Source of the DNA: Pseudomonadota bacterium | GTDB taxonomy: Bacteria > Pseudomonadota > Gammaproteobacteria > Burkholderiales > Gallionellaceae | Assembly (NCBI GenBank): GCA_021781695.1 | Contig: JAJXWG010000027.1 | Span: 1-12,992 of the forward strand | DNA length: 12,992 nucleotides | Direction of reading: 5' to 3' | Shown here: positions 7,446-12,992 of the stretch, piece by piece | Layout: each line of letters opens with the position of its first letter | How positions within the stretch are numbered: position 1 is the first letter of the stretch | Position numbers and translations under genes: made by a program | The notes under the pieces: model-generated | What the model was told of the DNA's origin: nothing | The model's database searches: none | The model's input: the letters and a program-made list of their open reading frames with translations, nothing else

Positions 7446-7726
7446 TTTGTACCTTTCACCTGATATTGCATTAATTGAGGATAAATTTCATTACTAATAT
7501 TTCGGGCTTGAAAAGTGCCTTATAATAAAATAATTATATGATTCTATTGAATAGTATTGTATGCAAGGAGGCTAATGAAGAGGGTTGGGCAAAGTATCGC
7601 ACAAAATCAGCATGGCAGCTATATCAGGAGATGATAGCGATGATTCCAACAGCTGATACAGATGTAGTCGTAATTTTTGGCTGATTGTCAGTCGGCGCAA
7701 AGCTGTGACTGGAGCCATAATCTGGC
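7446..7726. other. Gene-poor, AT-rich stretch between proB and the methyltransferase gene
   Basis: These 281 bases hold no confident gene. The half nearest the methyltransferase (7446-7560) is very AT-rich and probably contains its promoter; on the minus strand TTCAAT and TATTAT with an 18-base spacer is one modest candidate (7523-7552). On the plus strand an excellent but orphan ribosome binding site AAGGAGG (7565-7571) precedes ATG at 7575 and only 19 codons. The hairpin-like TATCA-GGAGA-TGATA (7622-7636) precedes another 14-codon ORF at 7640. GC rises again from about 7580, so the edge of the AT-rich patch lies inside this stretch. I see no terminator with a T-run after proB. Confidence 0.5.
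7572..7718 (-). CDS. Possible 48-residue small ORF or gene remnant downstream of proB
   Basis: An ATG ORF begins 8 bases after the proB stop codon and reads MAPVTALRRLTISQKLRLHL, then an amphipathic stretch ending TLPNPLH. The composition (Leu, Arg and Ser rich, helical) looks protein-like rather than random, and the orientation and proximity fit a proB operon member or the leftover end of a gene cut by the AT-rich insertion. No ribosome binding site is visible, and the frame continues open upstream inside proB as a shadow frame, which lowers the weight of the observation. I do not recognise a family. Confidence 0.17.
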   Translation of the reverse strand: MAPVTALRRLTISQKLRLHLYQLLESSLSSPDIAAMLILCDTLPNPLH

Positions 7727-8848
7727 TTACAGCAATGCCAAGTTGTCCCTGTGTATGATTTCGGGGTCTCCGCCATAGCCCAGCAACGCGTCGATATCGC
7801 GGCTCGCATGCCCTGCGATGCGTGATGCCTCGTCGCTGCTGTAATTGGTAAGTCCTCGCGCGATGTCTGTGCCCTGTTCGCTCACGCAGGCGACCACGGC
7901 GCCGCGCTGGAATTCCCCGAAGACATGCTTCACGCCGATGGGCAGAAGGCTCTTGCCTTCGCTGCATATCGCTCTGGCTGCGCCTTCGTCGAGCACCAGG
8001 CGGCCTGCAACCTGCAGGTGGCCTGCGAGCCATTGCTTGCGCGAAGCCAGCGGCAGTGCCGGGGCGATGAGCAGTGTGCCTATGGGCGCGCCTTCAAAAA
8101 GGCGCAACAGCACATCGGGTTCATGCCCTGACGCGATCACGGTGTGTGCGCCGCTTTGCGCTGCGCGCTTTGCTGCGAGTATCTTGGTGATCATGCCGCC
8201 GCGGCCTATGCTGCTGCCTGCACCCCCCGCCATCTTTTCGAGTTGAACATCGCCCGCTTCGCCGATCGCGACCAGTGTGGCCGCAGGGTCACGGCGCGGG
8301 TCGGCGGTGTACAAGCCGCTCTGGTCGGTCAGGATCACAAGGGCATCCGCATCGATCAGGTTGGTGACCAGCGCGCCCAGCGTATCGTTGTCGCCGAATT
8401 TGATTTCATCGGTGACCACCGTGTCGTTCTCGTTGATGATGGGGATCACCTTGAGCGCAAGCAGCGTGGTGAGCGTAGCGCGGGCATTCAGGTAGCGCTC
8501 GCGGTCGGCAAGATCGGCATGGGTGAGCAGCACCTGTGCCGCATGCAGGTCGTGCCTGCGAAAACAGTTTTCATAGGCCTCTATCAGGCCCATCTGCCCT
8601 ACAGCAGCGGCTGCCTGCAATTCGTGAAGCGCAACGGGCCTGGTCCGCCAGTTGAGGCGCTGCATGCCCTCGGCTATAGCGCCGGATGACACCAGAACCA
8701 CTTCGCAGCCGCGGGCATTGAGCAGGGAAATCTGTCTTGCCCAGTTTTCGAGGGCGACATGATCAAGGCCTGCTCCCTGATTGGTCACGAGGCTGCTACC
8801 CACCTTGACGACGATGCGGCGGCAGTTTGTCAATACTGTTTTCATCAT
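7727..8848 (-). CDS. proB: Glutamate 5-kinase ProB with C-terminal PUA domain
   Basis: Catalyses ATP-dependent phosphorylation of L-glutamate, the first and feedback-inhibited step of proline synthesis. From ATG at 8848 it has 373 residues, the usual two-domain length. The amino-acid kinase domain (about 8-255) shows VVKVGSS (13-19), VSSGAIAEG, IINENDTV (137-144), FGDNDTLGA (151-159), TDQSGLY (174-180) and GRGGMITK (215-222). The PUA domain follows (about 275-350), ending GLTNYSSDE and HRDNLALL. A TTG at 8857 and a second ATG at 8845 are alternative starts; none has a visible ribosome binding site. It follows obgE in the same direction, separated only by the heptamer repeat region. proA is not in the window. 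Confidence 0.95.
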   Translation of the reverse strand: MMKTVLTNCRRIVVKVGSSLVTNQGAGLDHVALENWARQISLLNARGCEVVLVSSGAIAEGMQRLNWRTRPVALHELQAAAAVGQMGLIEAYENCFRRHDLHAAQVLLTHADLADRERYLNARATLTTLLALKVIPIINENDTVVTDEIKFGDNDTLGALVTNLIDADALVILTDQSGLYTADPRRDPAATLVAIGEAGDVQLEKMAGGAGSSIGRGGMITKILAAKRAAQSGAHTVIASGHEPDVLLRLFEGAPIGTLLIAPALPLASRKQWLAGHLQVAGRLVLDEGAARAICSEGKSLLPIGVKHVFGEFQRGAVVACVSEQGTDIARGLTNYSSDEASRIAGHASRDIDALLGYGGDPEIIHRDNLALL

Positions 8849-8881
8849 TGAATTCAATATTTGAAAAGTTAAAATTTTTGA

Positions 8882-8912
8882 GCTACAGGCTACAGGCTAC
8901 AGGCTACAGGCT
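8882..8912. repeat. Tandem repeat of heptamer GCTACAG, 4.4 copies
   Basis: Four perfect consecutive copies of GCTACAG (8882-8909) plus a partial GCT. On the coding strand the unit reads CTGTAGC. The first unit met by a ribosome supplies the last codon (CTG) and the stop (TAG) of obgE; the rest fills about half of the obgE-proB gap. Seven-base tandem arrays change copy number by slippage. Because the stop is in the first unit, extra copies would change the spacing to proB rather than the ObgE sequence. Confidence 0.9.
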
Positions 8913-9968
8913 GCTTGCATCCGATTCCTGCGCGCTGTCGCCAGCCATCTGCTGTTCACGTTCCTTTGTTTCCAGCAGGTGCTCCATGATCGCATAGGTC
9001 AGCTCCTTGCAGCCATCGCCGTTGATTGCGGAGATGACAAAATACCGGTCATAGTCCGAAAACTCCTTGAGGAAAGCGGCAACTTTGGCTTCCTTGTCTT
9101 CCAGCAGGTCGATCTTGTTCAAGAGCAGCCAGCGCGGCTTTTCATAAAGCGACTGGTCGTATTTCTTGAGCTCGTTGAGTATCGCTCGGGCCTCTGCAAC
9201 GGGACTCGTGCCATCAAACATCGGGGCGATGTCCACCAGATGCAGCAGCAGGCTGGTGCGCGCAAGGTGCCTTAAGAACTGGTGGCCCAGCCCCGCGCCT
9301 TCGGCAGCCCCTTCGATTAGGCCGGGAATGTCCGCGATCACGAAGCTTTTTTCGTGAGACACGCGAACCACGCCGAGATTGGGATGCAATGTTGTGAAGG
9401 GATAGTCGGCAACCTTGGGGCGCGCGGCCGAGACTGCACGGATGAAGGTGGATTTGCCGGCATTCGGCATGCCTAGCAGGCCCACGTCGGCAAGCACCTT
9501 GAGTTCGAGCTGCAGCTCGCGCGACTGTCCTTCCGTGCCCGGGGTGCACTGGCGCGGTGCCCGGTTGGTGCTGGACTTGAAGTGTATATTGCCCAGCCCC
9601 CCTTTGCCGCCCTCGGCGAGCAGCGCGCGTTCGCCGTCGTGGGTGAGGTCGGCGATGACTTCCCCGCTGTTGAGGTCGGTGATGACCGTGCCAACCGGCA
9701 TGTGCAGGATCACGTCGTCCGCGCCCTTGCCATAACAGTCGGAGCCGCGGCCGGATTCGCCGTTGCGCGCCCTGTAAGTCTTCGTGAAGCGGAAATCGAC
9801 CAGCGTGTTGATGTTGCGGTCGGCCTGTGCGTACACGCTGCCGCCGCGGCCGCCGTCTCCGCCGTCCGGACCGCCCTTTTCTATGTATTTCTCACGACGA
9901 AAGCTCGCGATGCCATTGCCGCCGTTACCGGCGATGACTTCAATTCTGGATTCGTCTATGAACTTCAT
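8904..9968 (-). CDS. obgE: Obg family GTPase (ObgE/CgtA), ribosome assembly and stress control
   Basis: Essential GTPase that binds the 50S subunit late in assembly and links growth to stress signals. It has 354 residues. The glycine-rich Obg domain (1-158) shows repeated GGxGG turns (GNGGNG, GGPDGGDGGRGG). The G domain has G1 GMPNAGKS (166-173), G2 FTTL (191-194), G3 DIPG (213-216), G4 NKID (284-287) and G5 SA (313-314). A short acidic C-terminal tail (SAQESDASSL) follows. The last codon and stop lie in a heptamer tandem repeat. The ATG at 9968 is preceded by no clear Shine-Dalgarno. Gene order after rplU-rpmA is the classical one, but a terminator after rpmA means it probably has its own promoter in 9969-10089. 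Confidence 0.96.
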   Translation of the reverse strand: MKFIDESRIEVIAGNGGNGIASFRREKYIEKGGPDGGDGGRGGSVYAQADRNINTLVDFRFTKTYRARNGESGRGSDCYGKGADDVILHMPVGTVITDLNSGEVIADLTHDGERALLAEGGKGGLGNIHFKSSTNRAPRQCTPGTEGQSRELQLELKVLADVGLLGMPNAGKSTFIRAVSAARPKVADYPFTTLHPNLGVVRVSHEKSFVIADIPGLIEGAAEGAGLGHQFLRHLARTSLLLHLVDIAPMFDGTSPVAEARAILNELKKYDQSLYEKPRWLLLNKIDLLEDKEAKVAAFLKEFSDYDRYFVISAINGDGCKELTYAIMEHLLETKEREQQMAGDSAQESDASSL

Positions 9969-10040
9969 TTTTGTTTAAGTCCGCTTGCATCTGATAACCA
10001 ATGACTTTGCCAGTGTTTTCAGCTGGCTTAGTGCTTGGTT

Positions 10041-10082
10041 AGTTGTCCCATCAGCAGTCCGCGAGCGGACGTGTCGAAGGGT
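10041..10082. repeat. REP-like palindromic element between obgE and rpmA
   Basis: Contains a perfect 14-base inverted repeat GTCCGC-GA-GCGGAC (10057-10070) followed by GTGTCGAAGGGTG. The combination of a GC-rich palindrome with a TGTCGAAGG flank resembles dispersed REP-type repeats common in beta- and gammaproteobacterial genomes. With a single copy in view I cannot show that it is repeated. It lies in the region where an obgE promoter would be expected. Confidence 0.4.
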
Positions 10083-10089
10083 GAAAATG

Positions 10090-10115
10090 AAAAAAGCCCT
10101 ACCTTGCGATAGGGC
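10090..10115 (-). terminator. Rho-independent terminator of rplU-rpmA
   Basis: On the minus strand a perfect 6-base stem GCCCTA/TAGGGC (10110-10115 and 10096-10101) with an 8-base loop is followed directly by six T (10095-10090). It lies 23 bases past the rpmA stop, in the right orientation. This is a textbook intrinsic terminator and separates the ribosomal protein operon from obgE. Confidence 0.88.
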
Positions 10116-10138
10116 CGATTTGCTTCGGTCGAGACAGC

Positions 10139-10396
10139 TTAAGCTGCAACGATGGAAACTGTCCTGCGCTTTTGCGCGCCCTTGATGGCAAACACCACGC
10201 GTCCGGTCACTTTGGCGAACAGCGTGTGATCCTTGCCCATGCCGACGTTCTCGCCGCGATGAAATTCGGTTCCGCGCTGGCGAATGATGATGCTTCCAGC
10301 TGAGATCAGCTCGCCGCCGTAGCTTTTTACGCCCAGTCGTTTCGAGTGCGAGTCGCGTCCGTTACTGGTACTGCCGCCGCCTTTTTTTGATGCCAT
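10139..10396 (-). CDS. rpmA: 50S ribosomal protein L27
   Basis: An 85-residue protein of the large ribosomal subunit whose N-terminal tail reaches the peptidyl transferase centre. It begins MASKKGGGSTSNGRDS and carries the canonical GVKSYGGE, GSIIIRQRGT and VGMGKDHTLFA blocks; length is standard. The N-terminus is mature from the start, without the cleavable extension seen in Firmicutes. A strong ribosome binding site (AAGGAG) sits about 8 bases before the ATG, in the 12-base gap after rplU. Cotranscribed with rplU and closed by the terminator at 10090-10115. Confidence 0.98.
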   Translation of the reverse strand: MASKKGGGSTSNGRDSHSKRLGVKSYGGELISAGSIIIRQRGTEFHRGENVGMGKDHTLFAKVTGRVVFAIKGAQKRRTVSIVAA

Positions 10397-10408
10397 GGTA
10401 TCTTCTCC

Positions 10409-10720
10409 TTATGCGGAAATGCCGTCGATGCGGATTTCAGTGTAGTTTTGACGATGTCCCTGATTCTTCTGGTAGTGCTTGCGGCGGCGCATCTTGAAGA
10501 TGCGAACCTTGTCGCCGCGACCATGGGAAACGATGGTGGCCGCAACGGAAGCACCTTGCAGCAGCGGCTTGCCGACAGACAGCTTGTCGCCGTCGGATAC
10601 CATCAGCACCTTGTCCAGCTGGATGCTTGATCCAATGTCGCCGGTTAGGAGTTCGACTTTTAAAGTTTCGCCGGTAACGACGCGATATTGCTTACCACCG
10701 GTTTTAATGACTGCGTACAT
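10409..10720 (-). CDS. rplU: 50S ribosomal protein L21
   Basis: A 103-residue 23S rRNA-binding protein of the large subunit. It opens MYAVIKTGGKQYRV and ends with the diagnostic basic stretch RRRKHYQKNQGHRQNYTEI, and has the normal family length. First gene of the rplU-rpmA operon: a sigma-70 promoter lies just upstream (10754-10781), giving a short leader of about 25 bases with GAGG before the ATG at 10720. Confidence 0.98.
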   Translation of the reverse strand: MYAVIKTGGKQYRVVTGETLKVELLTGDIGSSIQLDKVLMVSDGDKLSVGKPLLQGASVAATIVSHGRGDKVRIFKMRRRKHYQKNQGHRQNYTEIRIDGISA

Positions 10721-10753
10721 AACAACCTCGATGCGGATTTTGCGAAAGCGAGG

Positions 10754-10781
10754 ATTATACAGAAAAATCCGCCCGCGTCAA
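10754..10781 (-). promoter_or_regulatory. Sigma-70 promoter of rplU-rpmA
   Basis: Read on the minus strand: -35 TTGACG (10781-10776), 16-base spacer, -10 TATAAT (10759-10754), a five-of-six and a six-of-six match to consensus. Transcription should begin near 10747, about 26 bases before the rplU start codon. Strength and position fit a ribosomal protein operon. Confidence 0.85.
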
Positions 10782-10903
10782 AAATCTTTTGTATAAAACG
10801 GATTGAGTTTACCCCGATTGCCTTGATTCTGCCTTCATCGCAGGAATTTTTTCATGAACGGCAAGTGATTGAGGAGATATCGCAGTATCCCGCGTGCAAC
10901 CCT

Positions 10904-11113
10904 TCATTTTCTGAATATCCAGAGTATGACAGACAGCAGCAGGGAAGCAATCAGGCTGGTCGTGAACGGAAAAAAGAAGGTGAAACCATTGCGACGGATA
11001 TAGATGTCGCCGGGCAGATGTCCGATGCCCAGCCTGGAAAGCCAAGACCACACAATCCCGGCCAGTATGAAGATGATACCGACAATAATGAGCCACTTTG
11101 CCATAGTCTGCAT
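10904..11113 (-). CDS. DUF2905 family small membrane protein
   Basis: A 69-residue protein with two hydrophobic helices (about 6-24 and 48-66) separated by the conserved DUF2905 signature LPGDIYIRRNGFTFFFPFTTS. The family is widespread in bacteria and has no established function; it is presumably an inner-membrane protein. An ATG three codons in (11104) is an alternative start, and neither start has a convincing ribosome binding site. It lies 53 bases after the DUF3617 gene in the same direction, so cotranscription is possible but unproven. Confidence 0.85.
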   Translation of the reverse strand: MQTMAKWLIIVGIIFILAGIVWSWLSRLGIGHLPGDIYIRRNGFTFFFPFTTSLIASLLLSVILWIFRK

Positions 11114-11166
11114 ATCATAACAGAGCGGCCGCGTTTATGCGGCGGCAGACCTTTGTCGCATGGCGG

Positions 11167-11712
11167 CTAGCGGGACATCCGGTCTGCCGGAATGATGCCC
11201 TGGCAGTCGGCACCAAGGTACTTCATTTGAGATTCGCTGTGCATAGTGTGTTTCCCGCGGGAATCGGTTTCTGTCATGTCCATGCGGGTGGTTATCATGT
11301 CTCCGCTGGCGATGCTTTCGCCCTTGCCGACGCTGGTGCGTCCGTTGGTGGTGCAGTTGAATTCGAAGCTGGTCTTGTTTCCGTTGCGCGTCACCTTGGC
11401 TGGCTCGCAGTGTCCTTCACGGTCCACCATTGGCGCATCCTTTGCGGCCATCGCGGGGCTGATGCAGATTTTCGTCCCGCCTCCTGGAGCCTGGCCCATC
11501 ATGGACTGGATCTTGGCGCGCTGGGCCGGGGGAAGGTTTTTCATCTGCTGCTGCATCATGGCTTGGGCCTGCGACATTTCGGCTGTCATGTTTTTGCCGT
11601 CCACGATCTGGCTGGTCTGGTTGATTTCCCACAGCCCTGCCTTTAAATCTGAAGCCTGAGCAAAGCCGATACCGCCCAGTGTGATGAAAACTGCAAAGGC
11701 CAGTTTTTTCAT
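11167..11712 (-). CDS. DUF3617 family exported protein
   Basis: A 181-residue protein with a clear signal peptide (MKKLAFAV, hydrophobic core, cleavage after AQA at residue 20), so it is probably periplasmic. The mature part starts with the DUF3617 hallmark LKAGLWEI and has four cysteines (C83, C102, C120, C170) that could form two disulfides. A methionine- and glutamine-rich helix (about 43-73, MMQQQMKN) is inserted after the first strand. No function is known for the family. GGGAG about six bases before the ATG is a good ribosome binding site. It is divergent from the cupin gene with 152 bases between the starts. Confidence 0.88.
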   Translation of the reverse strand: MKKLAFAVFITLGGIGFAQASDLKAGLWEINQTSQIVDGKNMTAEMSQAQAMMQQQMKNLPPAQRAKIQSMMGQAPGGGTKICISPAMAAKDAPMVDREGHCEPAKVTRNGNKTSFEFNCTTNGRTSVGKGESIASGDMITTRMDMTETDSRGKHTMHSESQMKYLGADCQGIIPADRMSR

Positions 11713-11864
11713 ATTTTTCTCCCGGATGTTGTTTTGATGCTAACACTGCATGAATAAAATCGGCATAGTGCGATTCCGAGAGGCGATAGGAAAATGTTTA
11801 TCGCAGGCGAGTGGTCGGGGATGATATAGAATTGCGCCAACAGAATAAACTGGTCGGGCAATAC

Positions 11865-12542
11865 ATGGAAATAAATTCGGATATTTCAAAACGCGTTGTG
11901 ATCCGGCAGGAAACCCTGCGCTGGACGGAAACACCGTCGTCAGGGATAAAGCAACTTGTGCTTGAGCGCGGCGCTGACGCATTGTCGCGCGCGACTTTTG
12001 TCATTCAACTTGAACCGGGCTCCAGTATGCAGAACAGCTGCGAATTCGGCCATGAAATCGTGGTGCTCGACGGCGTGTTGAGCGACGAATCCGGAAATTA
12101 TTGCAAGGGGGATTATCTCAAGAATCCGCCGGGCTCATCGAATGTTTACGAATCTGCATCGGGCTGCATGCTTTTCGTGAAAAACCAGCATCTGGAGATG
12201 GAGGAAGATCAGCGCATCCTGGTAAAAACTTCAAGCCGGCCCTGGTACCAGGGCCTGGTGGACGGCTTGTCTGTCATGCCGTTGTCCGAGTTCGGCACAA
12301 GGCACACGGCTTTGGTGCGCTGGGCGCCGGGCACCAGATTCAATGCGCACCGTCACTTCGGCGGAGAGGAAATCTATGTGCTGGACGGCGTATTCGCGGA
12401 CGAGTTTGGCAAGTACCCGGGAGGCACCTGGATGCGCAGCCCGCACTTGAGCGCGCACTGCCCTTACAGCATGGAAGGCTGCACCATCCTAGTGAAGACC
12501 GGGCATCTGCTGCCGATGGCGCGGGAAGTTGCAGTGCGGTGA
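11865..12542 (+). CDS. Double-cupin protein of the ChrR (anti-sigma cupin) type
   Basis: From ATG at 11865 it has 225 residues in two cupin domains (about 28-105 and 128-212). Both contain the ChrR-like pattern of a glycine turn, VLDGV, DE.G.Y, a P or G bend and a closing GC..FVK or GC.ILVK. The second has a full metal site: H162, H164, E168 or E169 (AHRHFGGEE) and H198. The first has Q, N, S and C where the histidines should be (SSMQNSCEFGHE), so it probably does not bind metal in the usual way. Function is unknown; ChrR itself holds a sigma factor through a separate zinc domain that is absent here, and no sigma factor is nearby. A GTG at 11811 could extend the start by 18 codons, but the extension lacks family features. 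It converges with the next gene, 10 bases apart. Confidence 0.82.
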   Translation: MEINSDISKRVVIRQETLRWTETPSSGIKQLVLERGADALSRATFVIQLEPGSSMQNSCEFGHEIVVLDGVLSDESGNYCKGDYLKNPPGSSNVYESASGCMLFVKNQHLEMEEDQRILVKTSSRPWYQGLVDGLSVMPLSEFGTRHTALVRWAPGTRFNAHRHFGGEEIYVLDGVFADEFGKYPGGTWMRSPHLSAHCPYSMEGCTILVKTGHLLPMAREVAVR

Positions 12543-12552
12543 ATCCATCAGC

Positions 12553-12992
12553 TCATGCGGCCTGGGTCAGCTCGGGTATGTCATCGGCCAGGAATCCTCC
12601 TGACTGATGTTGCCAGAGCGCGGCATACAGCCCGTTTCTTTCGAGCAGTTCTCCGTGCGAGCCCTGTTCGACTATCCTGCCGTGATCGATCACGATCAGC
12701 CTGTCCATCCGCGCGATAGTGGACAGGCGATGTGCGATGGCGATCACCGTCTTGCCCTGCATTAGTCCGGCCAGCTGTTCCTGTATGCTGGCCTCGATCT
12801 CGCTGTCGAGCGCAGAGGTTGCCTCGTCGAGCAGCAGTATGGGTGCATTCTTCAGGATCACGCGTGCAATCGCAACGCGCTGGCGCTGTCCGCCTGAAAG
12901 CTTCACGCCGCGCTCGCCGACATGCGCCTGATAGCCTGTGCGTCCGTTCCAGTCGCGCAGTCCTGTGATGAATTCATGAGCATGCGCTTTCT
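12553..12992 (-). CDS. ABC exporter (fused membrane/ATPase half-transporter), C-terminal part only
   Basis: The frame is open to the right edge, so only the last 146 or so residues of the ATPase domain are visible. They show VGERGVKLSGGQRQR (signature), ILLLDEATSALDSE (Walker B, catalytic Glu and D-loop) and IAHRLST (H-loop), ending in HQSGGFL and PELTQAA. Walker A and the membrane domain lie outside the window. The sequence style, including DWNGRTGYQAHVGERG, is that of MsbA/HlyB-type exporters with fused membrane and ATPase domains. The substrate cannot be told. A GTG within the signature region is not the true start. Confidence 0.9.
   Translation of the reverse strand, partial: KAHAHEFITGLRDWNGRTGYQAHVGERGVKLSGGQRQRVAIARVILKNAPILLLDEATSALDSEIEASIQEQLAGLMQGKTVIAIAHRLSTIARMDRLIVIDHGRIVEQGSHGELLERNGLYAALWQHQSGGFLADDIPELTQAA

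Noticed and set aside
8882..8912. CRISPR-like repeat array
   Set aside because: The units are 7 bases and contiguous without spacers; it is a simple tandem repeat.
11128..11143. Hairpin GCCGC-GTTTAT-GCGGC as a terminator after the DUF3617 gene
   Set aside because: The stem is only 5 bases and no T-run follows on either strand.
11811..11864. GTG at 11811 as the cupin start
   Set aside because: The extra 18 residues show no family likeness, and a TATAGAAT -10-like sequence at 11825-11832 would place a transcript start after this codon.

Overview
This window looks like a chromosomal stretch from a betaproteobacterium, most likely of the Nitrosomonadales/Gallionellaceae type. That is an inference from protein likeness, gene order (rplU-rpmA-obgE-proB) and a GC-rich coding style; no rRNA or other decisive marker is present. 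It carries 14 confident protein genes and two more that are probable. I see no tRNA, rRNA, CRISPR array, transposase, integrase or phage gene. Most of it is housekeeping, very tightly packed, and I did not find a clear new multi-gene system.

Left part (1-5279): the C-terminal two thirds of a type II NADH dehydrogenase (ndh) enters from the left edge. A stand-alone receiver-domain response regulator follows, and converges with an EamA/DMT-family permease only 7 bases away. The permease lies downstream of rlmM (23S rRNA C2498 2'-O-methyltransferase) on the minus strand. Divergent from rlmM runs a HAD phosphatase followed 20 bases later by the membrane-anchored signal peptide peptidase sppA, a likely two-gene operon.

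Middle part (5276-7726): the tesA-like secreted SGNH esterase shares its stop codon with sppA (CTAG, opposite strands) and its start codon with a divergent ybbA/lolD-like ABC ATPase (CATG). The permease normally found after ybbA is absent. In its place is an AT-rich patch with one convergent methyltransferase gene of the MycE/ElmMI sugar O-methyltransferase type and a gene-poor stretch of 281 bases. This is the most accessory-looking part of the window.

Right-middle part (7727-10800): proB, obgE, rpmA and rplU, all on the minus strand. A good sigma-70 promoter precedes rplU and a clean rho-independent terminator follows rpmA, so obgE should be transcribed from its own promoter. A 7-bp tandem repeat (four full copies) covers the obgE stop codon and the obgE-proB gap, and a REP-like palindrome lies between rpmA and obgE.

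Right part (10801-12992): two small uncharacterised genes (a DUF2905 membrane protein and a DUF3617 exported protein), a divergent double-cupin protein of the ChrR type whose first metal site is degenerate, and the C-terminal end of an ABC exporter running in from the right edge.
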